A stretch of 64,000 nucleotides of DNA from Taudactylus pleione (taxonomy: Eukaryota; Chordata; Amphibia; Anura; Myobatrachidae): positions 555,001-619,000 of the forward strand of contig JAUIMM010000003.1 of the NCBI GenBank assembly GCA_031769625.1. Direction: 5' to 3'. The position numbers and the translations under genes were made by a program. The notes under the pieces are model-generated. The model saw only the letters and a list, made by a program, of their open reading frames with translations, was not told where the DNA came from and did not search any database. Below, piece after piece: positions 1 to 10,750 of the stretch. Within the stretch, counting starts at the first letter, position 1. Each line of letters opens with the position of its first letter.

Positions 1-28
1 TATATATATATTTATATATATATATACA
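1..28. repeat. TA-rich microsatellite
   Basis: A run of TA dinucleotides with one interruption at the left edge of the window. It is simple sequence and may continue outside the window. Confidence 0.9.
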
Positions 29-1612
29 CGGTGTTGTGCTGGCGACTACACATACTGAATAAGAACAAATAATGAAAATTACGTGGTGCTGTACCTTTTT
101 TGTCAGTGTTAAAAAATAACCCCCGATGCATATTTAGGGGTAACCATTTCCGAGGATCCAAATTCTAAAAAATTCAGCATTTTATCCGAAAATCATACTT
201 GGAAAATCTAGAGTTCATCTCAGGAACCTGGAAGTTTCTGCAGATGGACGTAATGATAAATCAATATGGGTCTCAATAGTATTTTAATGGTTAAGCTGCT
301 ACATAAATTGTTTATATCGTGTCTTGACAAGGTAACTGCTGCCTTATAGAGTATGCACAGCACAGAGATGGGAAAACTGCTGTAATTCACTCCCACCATC
401 CGGCTATACTGAACGTTCCTTATTCTTTGAAATGAGCCACTGGAAGAGTCATATTCCTCCCAAGGCCCCCTCTCCAAGTTGTCTCTAGTGGGGTGGGGGG
501 CACGGCGCACAGTATTCAGTGGGACATTACCCAGCCAGTATGAGCCTCCATGGGAAGACAAGTCATCAGCACTGCCTGCTCAGCCCTTGTTTCTAACACA
601 ATGCCTGCCATAAGTTTCTCTGTCTGTGCTAGAATACCTGGCAGCCCGCTCTCCTGTACGCCTCGGCACGCTTAGATGAGATTTAACACTCTGCAGGCGG
701 TCTCAGCAGGCCTGTTGATCAATAAAACGCGTTCTCCTCTGAGGCTGCACTTGACATCTTTAAACCGGGGGAGTGCCAAAAAAATTGGGAAAAGCAATCC
801 TGCCCTTCCAGTGTCAGCGCATGGGAACGCGGCAATTAATGCCGACGCAACGACACAGTATGGAGAAATAAAACACACAGCTGCCAACCCCCGGCCAGCA
901 TATCATTCCAGTACGTGCGCATTTTTACAGTCGGCGAGCAGGAGGGGGAACGGGTGGGCGCCCTAACAGCACAAATTGGACAAACTGAAAATACTACACC
1001 CCCTCCCCCTGAAAAAAAAAGAACTTATTGTGTTTTTTTGTCTCCTTTTTTGATTGTTTTCTTCTGTGTCACTTTGCTGCAAGTATAAAGATGTCTTCGC
1101 CGGCTAGGAAATTTGAATGACATTTAAAGATACTGGGTATGACTAAGAACTCTCACTAACATGTATTGTTCAGGGACGAAGAACTGTCAGGCGAAAATAA
1201 CAAAAAGATAGGATTTTTCTTTTTTTTCCCCTATTTTTGGTCGAAACTGCAAAAATACTTGGACCTATACAGGATGTTATCTAACGTGATTGACAGCTAA
1301 GCTGTTTTACGCCCCTCACCTTGTAGGTAATCGGCACGTAATTTGTTTCCTCTGCGATGGTAACGTCACCCAGCTGCATGTATGTGTGTCTCTCCCTTAT
1401 CCCATCACATACAGGGAGGGTGACTGGGGCTGATACAGAACAAAAGTTAAAAATGATGGGTAATGCTTGCTGCCCATACATCCCCCTATCACCCCTTTCT
1501 ATTCACAAGGAGACTGCAAGCCAATCACGAAAGAGGAAGGAAGAGAAGCACCGCCTCTAAAGATGATATATATAGGGGACCTCTGTCTACACTCATAATA
1601 TTATATATGTAA
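29..1612. other. Stretch without a recognised gene
   Basis: About 1.6 kb, mixed composition. The open frames here are short, have no recognisable domain and occur on both strands over the same bases. I see no exon with splice borders. If AK8 continues to the left, this is probably intron, but that is an inference. Confidence 0.5.
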
Positions 1613-1795
1613 CAGCATGGTGGCAGTGCTTAGTATTGCTACCTCACATCGCTGGGGTCATGGGTTTTGATTCGGACAAGGCCTTATCTGTATGTAGTTT
1701 GCATGTTCTCACCATGTCTGCGTGGGTTTCCCCTGGGTAATCCGGGTAACTCTCACATTAAAAATACATAATGGTAGGTTAATTAGCTTCTGAAA
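1613..1795 (+). repeat. SINE-like element with tRNA-like head
   Basis: The segment begins with a tRNA-like head (a 'cagtgcttagtattgctacc' block and a decayed B-box 'gggttttgattc'). It then runs into the widespread vertebrate 'gtttgcatgttctcaccatg' and 'tgcgtgggtttcc' tail. I recognise this arrangement from vertebrate repeats, but the exact family name is uncertain. It is diverged, so probably old and inactive. Confidence 0.55.
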
Positions 1796-2003
1796 ATATG
1801 GAGCCATATGTTGTGTATGTATATGGTGGGGCTCGTGGATTTGCATTCCAAGACAGAATCTGCATGTGCAGCAAAATTTTGCGAAGAGTAAATTCATGTT
1901 CCTTGTAACTTTCCAAAAATGCATCACAACATTCATAGGTCTATCTATTAAAATGCGTCCAGATTTCAATCGCCACAGAATACACATATCAACGCAATCT
2001 AAG

Positions 2004-2194
2004 CAGTGCCGGCACCAGGCACGGGCAAGCCGGGCCATCGTCCAGAGCGCCATTGTATTTGGCGGGCGCATGAAACGCCCACCCTCCCTCCCGGTACTAG
2101 TTTGATAATGAAAGCTCAGGGGGAGGGAGCGGAGGAGGGAAGGGGCGGCAACACAGGATGGCGCTGGGCACAGTAAAGCCTAGCGCCGGTCCTC
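2004..2194. mobile_element. hAT-like short non-autonomous element
   Basis: A 191-bp element starting CAGTGCCGGC and ending GCCGGTCCTC. It is flanked by a perfect 8-bp duplication AATCTAAG (1996-2003 and 2195-2202). Eight-base duplications and CAG-like termini are typical of hAT transposons. It has no coding capacity. Confidence 0.75.
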
Positions 2195-2418
2195 AATCTA
2201 AGCTGGAAATCTCCCCAGGTGATACAGGCCCGTAGTGGTAAGGGCCCACAAAGAACAGCTTTAAAGGTGCCCCTTTTTCTACCCTCTATTTCATTTTAAT
2301 ACCCTAAATCCACTAAATTAAAGCTCAGATTCGCAAGCAATTCTCTCACTCTTGGCAACGACTGGTGCAAACCGTCTTCGGTCTCCTCCACCGGGTGTGG
2401 TATAAGAGATAGACAAAA

Positions 2419-2944
2419 ATTAGTTAGACAATGTCTAGATCTACCCCAGTTGTTAGACAGTCAATAGATCGACAGGGACAAAAGGTCGTCAGGTACAAAA
2501 GGTCGACACACTAAATGTCGACATGTAAGAAGGTCGACAGGTACAAATGGTCAACAGGGCCAAAAGGTCGACATGGAAAAGGTCGACGCGAAAATGGTCG
2601 ACACGTTTTTTGTATGCTTTTTTGCGGAAATACCATTCGGCCCCTTGCGGGCTCGCTTCGCTCGCCACGCTGCGGGCACGGTGGCTCGCCACATGGATTT
2701 ATTCTCCCTCCATGCCCTCTTGGATGGTAGGGAATGACGGTGGATGGTAGGGAATGACGTTGGACACTGGCTCATCTTAAGTGCGTAACCCTAAACCTAA
2801 AAAAAAAAAAGCGATAATTTTTGTGTCGACCATTTTCATGTCGACCTTTTGACTCTGTCGACCATTTGTACCTGTCGACCTTTAGTGTGTCGACCTATTG
2901 ACTGTCTAACAACTGGGGTCGATCTAGACATTGTCTAACTAATT
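2419..2944. mobile_element. Palindromic GTCGAC-rich element
   Basis: The ends are long inverted repeats of about 60 bp: TTAGTTAGACAATGTCTAGA on the left and its complement on the right. Inside, a short unit resembling AGGTCGACAGGTACAAA recurs several times in both arms. The centre (about 2635-2780) differs: it has a CTCGCTTCGCTCGCC motif and a ~20-bp direct duplication around GGTGGATGGTAGGGAATGAC. A non-autonomous DNA element; I cannot assign a superfamily. Related fragments occur near 16510-16590 and 32955-33045. Confidence 0.75.
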
Positions 2945-3079
2945 ACTTTCTACTATTATTATCTACAGTCCGGCACCCTCCTCCACCTGATACTTTGCAT
3001 ACAGTTCCTCTAGACGTATGCAGACAAATCCCTGCAGTGCAAAGGCTCCTGTGGGACAACTGACTGTGAGTACACACTA

Positions 3080-3230
3080 TACCAGTGGTCTCCGACCTTA
3101 ATTGGGGTGGGGGCTACTTCAGAAAAATGAGACGTCTTGAAGAGCCACATTTTATTTTTGAAAACTAAAATCTGGCTCATAACCAAATTTTTCATGGAAA
3201 AACCACAATGGCTGGAACGGCACCCTGCAG
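3080..3230 (+). mobile_element. Possible hAT-like fragment
   Basis: It starts with CCAGTGGTCTCCGACCTT, which resembles the 5' ends of vertebrate Charlie/hAT elements. I could not find a matching right end or target duplication, so this is a fragment call only. Confidence 0.3.
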
Positions 3231-3719
3231 CCAGAATCACGGATGCAGTGCCGCATGTGGACGCTCCAAAGGACTGACTGCAGCCATAAAAACTGTTGTT
3301 CCTGTCGCTGGCGGCCCCGTCTCACGTGTAATGATGTCATAAGATGAGGGGGCGTGGCCGGCAACAGGCGCTGGAGCACACTGTATGATCCGTACAATTT
3401 ATCGCTCAGATCCGCGTTGGAACAGTATATCGTAAAATGGATTGTATAGTGTGTACCCAAGAAAGCAACTGGTCTAAGGGACAATTCCATGATAAACTTG
3501 CACAACTGTTTGTGAGGCTGCGAGCATGAGGCTGAGAGCCATTGCTGCATGTATTATCGCTGCTGCTGTACCAGGCACTAGGTAAGCTTCAAGGGACAAG
3601 GGGGGAGTGGATCAGTTGCGGGTCTAAGTGCTTAGGCTAAGGTTGTGGGCGAGATTGTTTAGACTATAAGGGAGATGTTAAGGTCATATTTAGGCTCCTG
3701 TGGAGGTTAGGCGTAGGAC

Positions 3720-4049
3720 CAGGGATGGACTGGCCCACAGGGGTATAGGGGAAATCCCCGGTGGGCCCCACTGCCTGTGGGCCCACCCCCTCCTCTAGGT
3801 GTCAGGTTTCAGACCCCAAATTATAAATTGTTACACTATTAGACAGTCAGTTATCTGGTGGAGCAGGACCACGGATTAACAAGGGGGCTTGGTTCACTTT
3901 TATAGAATCTACACCAAGATTTGCCTAATGGTTAGTCAACTGTCTGTGGTGGCAGGCCACACCCCCTCTGGTGGATGACCACTCCCCTTAAGCATGGGCC
4001 CTTACCATTGATTATCCCGGTGGGCCCCTCATGCTCCAGTCCGACACTG
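3720..4049. mobile_element. hAT-like element, CAGGGATGGACTGG family
   Basis: A 330-bp element from CAGGGATGGACTGGCCCAC to CAGTCCGACACTG, bounded by a perfect 8-bp duplication CGTAGGAC (3712-3719 and 4050-4057). A related reversed fragment lies at 38440-38580 and a short one near 39010-39115. Confidence 0.85.
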
Positions 4050-4223
4050 CGTAGGACCGGTTGGGTTGCTGCGACCTTCATCCAAAGCTCTAGGGGGGGT
4101 TGCACGATTCCTTCGCCAGGAAAGCCATTGAATTAATTAATTGTCTCTAAAATTAGGTACAGTAATATATAGCTAAAATCCAAGTAACTAGAAAATTATC
4201 TTTTAAAGTAATACATCTAGTAC

Positions 4224-4352
4224 GGGCCTGGCAAGCCTGTGACTCTCCAGCTGTTGCAAAACGACAAGTCCCACCATGCTTTACCAGCTGATCAGTGGGA
4301 GAGTATGCTGGGACTTGTAGTTTCACAACAGCTGGAGCACCACAGGTTCGAG
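4224..4352. mobile_element. Short hAT-like palindrome (CTCCAGCTGTTG family)
   Basis: Inverted arms: CTCCAGCTGTTGCAAAAC at 4245 pairs with GTTTCACAACAGCTGGAG near 4338, enclosing 'acaagtcccaccatgc'. The flanks TCTAGTAC and TCTAGTAT form an 8-bp duplication with one mismatch. Relatives occur at 21520-21686 and, more weakly, at 45939-45990. Confidence 0.7.
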
Positions 4353-4359
4353 TCTAGTA

Positions 4360-5090
4360 TTCTAAATAGGTCATTTATACAGATCGCTGTCTATGAAATT
4401 GTTATCTGACCACAACGGGACCACTTTTACGGTATAATCTGAGCAAAAATTCCAGTTGTATGAAAAAATAACGTATGGTATGTATAAAACAGAATGCAAT
4501 GATGGTGCTATAAGAAATAAGGCCTAAATTTATTATTATGGATTACTGTACCAATAAATAAAAAGAAAAAAAAACCCATCTCAGGCTGACAGAGCAGTGA
4601 GGGGCGCTCAGCAGTCACAAATAATTGAAGTGCAGCATTTTGCATTTCAAAAACCTTAATTCTACCGTGTAAGTTCAAAGGGAGGAGTTGCATTATTGAT
4701 TACAGCGTACAAGTTTCGGCAGTGGTGCGCAACTAATCCCTCTCCTCATTTATTTCTTCCTGTCCCGGCTTTTTAGTTCTGGATCACAACTTGCTGATTA
4801 CAAGAGATTACGACTGCAGGGTGAAAAAAAAACAAAAAAACCTGTAGGAGGCTTAACTGTGTCAGTGCTGCACTGGAAGCTACTGATGTGTCCATATACA
4901 CCTAGCCTCCTTGGCACGACTCGGTAGCGCCGGGTGTCTGTTTCCTTTCAAATGCGTCTTATTGGCAAAGTGATGCCATTAGGACGCACAAGCAGCTTCT
5001 GAGGATTAAAGGTATGCGGCATGTCTATGTTCGCTGTGCGACTGCGGCTGTATCTGCATGCGACGTTACAGCGTCGGTGGCTGCGACACG
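4360..5090. other. Stretch without a recognised gene
   Basis: AT-rich then mixed sequence with no exon, RNA gene or inverted-repeat ends that I can support. Confidence 0.45.
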
Positions 5091-5098
5091 GTAACACA

Positions 5099-5439
5099 TA
5101 CCTCCCAACATTTAAAGGGGGCAAGGAGGGACAGGTCGCTCGCTGAAGGCGCGCGCCTCCGAAAAGGGGCGTGGCTTCCAGAAAAGGGGCGGCACCACCG
5201 AAAACAGGGCGGAGCCTCACCGCTTCCCTCGTCTTCGTCACTTTGGGAGTGTGCCCAGCACTCTCCGAGATGCTGGGCAGCCCCCAGGCTCTCCGTACAG
5301 AAGAGAACATATGCCGTGCACATGCGCACGGCATCAGTTCTCCTCCTGCACACCCGCTGCTCTGCGGTTTGTGCTCTCCCAACTTCCCCCCCCCCTGCTG
5401 GCCCGCGGGTGGGACAGTCCTAGAAAAACGGGACGTTGG
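5099..5439. mobile_element. MITE, TACCTCCCAACA family
   Basis: Left end TACCTCCCAACATTTAAAG, right end ACGGGACGTTGG, flanked by GTAACACA (5091-5098) and GTAACATA (5440-5447). This is an 8-bp duplication with one mismatch. The GC-rich body explains several overlapping open frames, which are not genes. Confidence 0.6.
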
Positions 5440-5763
5440 GTAACATAGCATTTTGCATGAACATACAGCCACATGCAAATACATCGTTTTGCAAATAAGA
5501 CGCATTTAAAGGGAAAAAGTTGCACAAAAAGAAGCTCTGAGCTACTGCGATGCACGCCGCTTGCGTATTATGTGTAATGTGACTTTTAGCGCACGGAGGA
5601 TAGATGTATGTGGACCCATCTGTAGTTAGGTTAGTGTTTTGCTATCCATGCACATTGCAGGACGGAGGTTGCAATCTCAAGTCTCTCCCCCTTCTGCTAA
5701 AAGCATACTTCCCTACTGTCTCTGAATATTTCGGAAGACACCTGAATTTCTGAGAGTTCTCAA

Positions 5764-6045
5764 GGGGGGTATTAAATTTTTTTTTTTTTTTTTTTTTTTT
5801 TTTCGACACACATTCATTTTAAGAGCCATTCCCAGGGGTGCAGGCTATTTTTTTTAAGCCTGCACCCCTAAACCCCAATATTGCACTTTTTTTCGCCACC
5901 TATTGTGTAGAGAAAAGTTATCCCTGTTTTTTTACAAAGACTTTTCGCACCGGCGAAGTCTTTGAAATTGAATACGGGGATAATTAAAACAGTCGAAAAA
6001 AATTATCGCCGATAACGGATTTTCGCCTCAAATTGAATACGGCCC
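5764..6045. mobile_element. Short copy of the GTATTCAAT inverted-repeat family, with poly-T
   Basis: The right end AAATTGAATACGGCCC matches the termini of the long elements at 6801, 24576 and 35754. The left end is a decayed GGGGTATTAAATTT followed by about 26 T. The body shares the 'gggtgcaggct ... agcctgcacccct' palindrome with the element at 61200-62034. Confidence 0.65.
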
Positions 6046-6169
6046 TATGAGTAGACCAACCTCTCTGTCTCGCCCAGAGGATAATTAGTGGTCTGGGGGC
6101 TTGATGACGCAATTTGCAGCTTTTAGCACCACAGTCGCCCCTGTCTCTCTCTGCGCCATGGCACAAAAC

Positions 6170-6300
6170 TAGGCATTATGCAGCAGGTGGGGAGAGCAAT
6201 TAACAGCAATTACCTATTCTCCCGGAAGGTGCGGGAGACTCCTACATCCTCCTTACTTCCTAGTGAAGTGGACAGGACGGGTAGATAGCTCCGGGAACCG
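6170..6300. repeat. Fragment of a CCGGGAG-type MITE
   Basis: A short inverted pair 'tctcccggaaggtgcgggaga' and neighbouring 'ccttacttcc' resemble the element at 62506-62813. No complete ends are visible. Confidence 0.35.
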
Positions 6301-6800
6301 CGTGTCTATATGGGAGGGAGCGAAGCTAAAATGATGCAAAGTGCGCCATTTTTGCCCCTACCCACAGACTTGAGATTTATGGCATTTTGCCATAGGCCTA
6401 ATGACGTATATAGCCAGCCCTTGAAGTGGTCAGCTGCATAAAGTCGGTCAGTATGATTTGCAACGCCACGCTGCTCCCCCAAATAACCTTCCACTTGGAC
6501 CTTCCATCCAGGATTTTCCAAATTATATGATTAAAAAGTTTACAAGTATGCTAAAAAGTCTGGAAGAGGGACAGGTGTTCCAAACTGATCATCCAATCAT
6601 GCATCCCCTTGGCTCTATCCAAAGGTGGCCTCTTATTTGCTTTGAGGTAACAATGTTTCTCATTAAAGCACAGTACAAAAGGGAAAGGGGATGATAGTAT
6701 ATTTAAATACCCCCAACTGTCCATCTCGCGGGTCTGTCCGGCCTCCTTTGTAAAAGAACTTTTGTCCTGATGTGGGGACAGGTGGGTTATATCATCCTAA

Positions 6801-7611
6801 GGGCCGTATTCAATTTGAAGCGAAAAGACATTTTCTGCGGAAAAGTATCGCCGATCGCGGCTTTTTGCGCGGTCGGAACTTATCTCCAAATTCGTCTACG
6901 CGTCTATTTTCACCTAAGAATAGCAGGAGAAAATAAGTGCAACATTTTAATTTTGGGTTGCAAACATGGGGAAACCACTCATAACCCTTGAGACAGCCCC
7001 CCAAAGGACAACTGTGTCAAAAAATCTGGGGAAATAACACCCCAAAAAAGTACTTTCATTTTGGGGGCGAAAAAGTACAAAGTGGGGGGATAAGCATAAA
7101 ATCTAGCGAAATAGCCTTCTTAGGGGTCTGCAAGGATGGGTCAGGTGCTTTGGGATTGCAGGTGCATGCAGCAGGTGCGTTTTTCACATTTTTTTAAACT
7201 TCACTTTAGAGAATTTTAAAGATGCTAGCACCCATTTTCAAGAACCCCAAATTTGACAGGACTACTTTTTTCCACCAAAAAATACTGCTTAATGCCATTC
7301 TACACCACTTTTAAGGACGCTAATAACAAGGATTTTACACAACTTCAGTACCCCAAAATAGTTTTTTAGGGCTATTGCAACACTTCTACATTGATTCCCA
7401 ATGTTAGTGCATCTTTTTGGGGGGACCAGACTGATTTCCCCAAGTCTGACAGTACTTTTCGCCGCTTGCCATTTTCACCTGGTTAGTAACTGAATAGGGC
7501 GATAAGCGGGGACGCGCACGATAAGTTTTCACGTAAAAAACACGCGATGTAGGCAAAAAAGTCGGGTAGGCGGAACTTTTTCGCAGACGCGAAACGAATT
7601 GAATACGGCCC
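6801..7611. mobile_element. Full-length GGGCCGTATTCAATT element (PIF/Harbinger-like)
   Basis: 811 bp bounded by GGGCCGTATTCAATTTGA and a matching inverted TTGAATACGGCCC. A 3-bp duplication TAA lies at 6798-6800 and 7612-7614. Near its right half is the block 'ccccaaatttgacaggacta', which also flanks the DIRS insertion at 10200. There is no transposase frame, so it is non-autonomous. The superfamily is inferred from the 3-bp duplication and the GGGCC end. Confidence 0.8.
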
Positions 7612-7616
7612 TAAGC

Positions 7617-7715
7617 AGGAGATGTACTAAGCCTTGAAAAGTGATAAAGTGGAGAGTGATAAAGTACCAACCAATCAGCTCCTGTCATGTTAAAGGCTGT
7701 GTTTGAAAAACTTTA
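7617..7715. repeat. Half of a GATGTACTAAGCC MITE
   Basis: It begins AGATGTACTAAGCCTTGAAA and continues through 'aagtaccaaccaatcagctcc', like the left arm of the element at 21401-21926. The right arm is absent. Confidence 0.6.
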
Positions 7716-7719
7716 TCTG

Positions 7720-8960
7720 CGTATGGGATCGCAAGACGCAGGCTAAGACAATGGCCGGGACATGCTACTGGATCTTTACGTACATGGCAGCGAGGAGAGA
7801 AATTAAGAAGGAAATCTGATGGTGAGAAATTAATCTGTCCTTTCCCAGTGTAACTATTGTAACTATAAACTATAAATACATTTCTGTATTTGTTTACAGC
7901 ACAAAGTTAACTTACATTTTGAGTAATAAAGTTTAGCGCAGGCATATGATGGAACTTTCTTTATTAATGTCTCTAAAGTTGTCCACTGTTTTGTTTTTTC
8001 CACGCGTTCAAGAGATCTACCTACTGGGTAAGGAAACCCGCATGAAATGTGTGTGATTCACACTACAGAACACCGGAAATTAAATATTCATACTGCACTT
8101 GAAAGAGAAATGTACAATGGCAAAGCATAGCGTGTCAGTTACTCTTGCAGTACATCGCTGGCCCCTATGTCTCAATAGGCTGACAAAGCACTGGTGGTGT
8201 TTCCAGTCTCACTGTACAGGATTGTAACACTTGTCTCGGGAATCAGAGAGATCTTTCTTGTGCGAGGAATAATTTACCTTGCAGATTGGGATTCCCCCCT
8301 TTTAACACTGAATGCCGTAATAGTAACTCTCAGGCGGCATAGCTAATGGATCATAATGCCGAGCATACGTGCTAAAAGGCGCAGGCGGTGTGTTGACGTT
8401 GGCATTCTCCTGCTCTCGGTGCTTGGGCTGCTTTTTATCCGTGCCACCTGCCCCAGGCAATCAACAAAGCTCTGCTTGTTCTGCCTTTCATCTCGTCTGT
8501 TCAGTGCAATTAGCATATGCATGCTTTCATTATCCTCTGCTATTCTGCTAATAGGGCTTGTGCCCGCTGCTGCACCCTACACCACTTCTGTGCTGAAATC
8601 TGCAGTTGTGCCTGCTCCGGAATCCACCTCACTGCTCATTGTCGGTTTACGAATAAAATTTCGGCCCATGGCCTTTATTAATTAAAGGGGCATTTGTTTG
8701 CTGGAAATGGATTCTAGTGTTTGGGGGGTATTCATTTAAGTTACGCTTTTGAGAAATTGTCAATGAAAAGGTTAGAAACGTGTGTCCGTGCCTGCGTGTT
8801 TTATGTTGTTTGTGCATGTGTACATGTGTGTGTCTACATGCATCTGTCTATTCTTCTAAAGGTGTGCCAAGTGTGTGTTTATATGCAGTATTGGGTGTAC
8901 TAATTGAACGGACACCAATGTACTCATGAGACACTGGAGACTCCAAAACCAAACTGTCTC
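7720..8960. other. Stretch without a recognised gene
   Basis: A 109-codon plus-strand frame (8356-8685) has no recognisable domain, no splice context and overlaps another frame. Part of the region (8790-8890) is TG-rich. I do not call a gene. Confidence 0.4.
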
Positions 8961-8968
8961 CCAGTTGC

Positions 8969-9694
8969 GGATACGTTCAATATCCCGGCGTGTGGGATGC
9001 CGGATTCCCGACACGTGTCAGAATCCCAGAATGCAGGTAAGTATCCCGAAGCTAAGTAGCAGGGTTGGGGGGAGGGTTAGGGTTAGGCATTAGGGGGAGG
9101 GTTAGGTTTAGGGTGTGGGGAGGGGGAGGTTATGTTTAGGCACTAGGGGGGTGGTTAGGGTCAGGAAGAGGGGGAGGGTTAGAATACTGACCGACAAGTG
9201 TGGTTATTCTAATGCTGGCCATACACGCTACAATTATCGGGGGCGATCCGCCTGATATCGGCGGATCGCTCCGATAATTGTAGCGTGTGTGCGGGCAACC
9301 AAGGGTTAAATATTGCTCGGTCGGGCATGCAGGATTGACCAGCATGCCTGTCCGATGCGATATTTACCCGGTAAACTGTCAGCCGCATCGGGCAGTGTAT
9401 GCCCAGCGCGGCCGACAGACAGACAGACATTTCCTGTGTTCCTTCCTACGGAAGGAACAGGGAAATGTCTCCTCCCCCGGGGGCGGAGCGCGGACGTCTG
9501 CCGAATACACTGTGAGAGAAATCTCACAGTGTATGCCGGCGACATCTGCGGCTGGAAGGCTGCCAGATAAAATGTCTGTCGGTCTGACAGACATTTTATC
9601 TGGCCGTGTATGCCCAGCAGAACCCTGTCGGAATCCCGGCGTCTGGATTCTGACCGACAGGATCGAAACTGCTGACATTCCGTACCCGTCCCTT
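8969..9694. mobile_element. GC-rich family element with TTAGGG-like core, interrupted
   Basis: Flanked by a perfect 8-bp duplication CCAGTTGC (8961-8968 and 9695-9702). The left part has the family's 'tatcccggcgtgtgggatgc' end and a GGTTAGGGTTAGGCATTAGG minisatellite. The right part resumes at 'aaccctgtcggaatcccggc'. Another element (9214-9618) splits it. Confidence 0.8.
9214..9618. mobile_element. Palindromic GCTGGCCATACACG element nested in the previous one
   Basis: The ends are GCTGGCCATACACGC and GCCGTGTATGCCCAGC. The interior is a chain of perfect hairpins: around 9226-9284 (ACAATTATCGG arms), 9421-9467 (AGACATTTCC arms), 9506-9535 (ATACACTGTGAGA arms) and 9568-9603 (AGATAAAATGTCTGTC arms). 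It is non-coding; long plus and minus frames across it come from the palindromes. Confidence 0.75.
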
Positions 9695-9702
9695 CCAGTT
9701 GC

Positions 9703-10014
9703 CTTTATTACAATCTCGTCTCCGTTTAGGCTTCGAATACCAAAAAAACAACAACTTTTTTATACATTTAAATCTCTACTCAATCCTACCAAACCAATCC
9801 CTGTGACCATCACCAATGCCAAGGTCTTGCTTCTTACATATAGAATAAGAATGAATACGGTGCCATATGAAATGGTGCCCTCTTCCTCAGCCAAAAACCT
9901 GCTCAATTCCTTCCCGTCATTTGCTCCCACAAATTAAGAAGTATCTACTCTCATCTTCTCCAACTCTACTATCTGTCCACTTGACCCCCGGATCATCTAT
10001 TAAGCGGAATCAGT
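9703..10014. other. Stretch without a recognised gene
   Basis: Short AT-rich sequence; nothing supported beyond the edge of the next element. Confidence 0.4.
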
Positions 10015-10284
10015 ACGTGTTATCGACAAAAATGACAAAGTGAAGGGACAACTATAAAAAATAGCGAAATAGACTTCTTGGGGTGCTGTAAGGAGGGGCA
10101 AAGTATTTTGGGGATTGCAGCTGCATGTATTAGGATGGTTTTGTCACGTTTTTTTAAAAGTTTACTTTAGAAACACTAGCACCCATTTTCAAGTACCCCA
10201 AATTTGACAGGACTACTTATTTTCACCAAAAAATACTGTTTTCTACCATTTTACAGCACTTTTAGAAATAGAAATAAGCAGATA
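10015..10284. mobile_element. Left half of a GTATTCAAT-family element split by DIRS
   Basis: It contains 'aaaatagcgaaatagacttc', 'ttcaagtaccccaaatttgacagg' and 'accaaaaaatactgtt', in the same order as inside the intact copy at 6801-7611 (about 7100-7290). It stops at the DIRS left end. The remainder continues at 16220. Confidence 0.75.
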
Positions 10285-10473
10285 ATATGAGATATGGTAA
10301 GAACTTACCCTTGTTATCTCTATTTCTACGAAGTCCATAGGGTTCCACAGGATACCTTGGGGTATAGGTGTGACGTCAGTCGCAGGGCACCAAAGAGTTA
10401 AGCTTTCAGCCTCCCAGGATGCACTAGGTCCCCCTCCTATACCCCGCCCCCGGGCCAAGGCACCTCAGTTAGT
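10285..10473. repeat. DIRS left inverted terminal repeat plus edge extension
   Basis: From 10321 the sequence is the inverse of 16068-16219, sharing GGCACCAAAGAGTTAAGCTT, the 'gcatcctgggagg' block and 'ccccgcccccgggccaagg'. The outer 36 bases (10285-10320) are absent from the right repeat but are copied in the internal complementary region, so they belong to the element. Confidence 0.88.
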
Positions 10474-10616
10474 TACCAAGCCATAGGCCGGAGGAGGAGA
10501 AGGAAGAGAGAGAACAAAGATCTGGACACATACAAGAATCACATTCTCACCAGAGGGAGACGGAAAACCGGTGACCAGAGCAAAGCCCATCTGCAGCACA
10601 GGTGCGACAGGGCGGG

Positions 10617-10740
10617 AGTCCTGTGGAACCCTATGGACTTCATAGAAATAGAGATAACAAGGGTAAGTTCTTACCATATCTCATATTTTCTACTTCAGGG
10701 TCCATAGGGTATCCACAGGATACCTTGGGGATGTCCCAAA
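10617..10740. repeat. DIRS internal complementary region
   Basis: Bases 10617-10685 are the reverse complement of the element's left edge (shared GATAACAAGGGTAAGTTCTT). Bases 10686-10740 are the complement of the right edge (shared TCTACTTCAGGGTCCATAGG). In DIRS elements this region is thought to template both ends during formation of a circular intermediate. It sits just 3' of the recombinase frame, as in other DIRS elements. Confidence 0.88.
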
Positions 10741-10750
10741 GCAGTATCCT

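Noticed and set aside
3152..3550. 132-codon minus-strand frame
   Set aside because: No domain, no splice context, and its lower end overlaps a repeat fragment; treated as chance.
4948..5505. 185-codon minus-strand frame and its overlapping plus-strand frames
   Set aside because: They lie across a GC-rich MITE (5099-5439) with inverted ends; no domain.
6500..6540. Minus-strand ILDG word, considered as the next AK8 exon (GW-LDG motif)
   Set aside because: The residues before and after do not fit AK8 and there is no acceptor at the right distance.
8356..8685. 109-codon plus-strand frame with a hydrophobic stretch
   Set aside because: No recognisable domain, no splice context, and an equally open overlapping frame; best explained by chance.
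9287..9937. 216-codon plus-strand frame
   Set aside because: It runs through the hairpin element at 9214-9618 and its flank; complementary frames are also open because of the palindromes.
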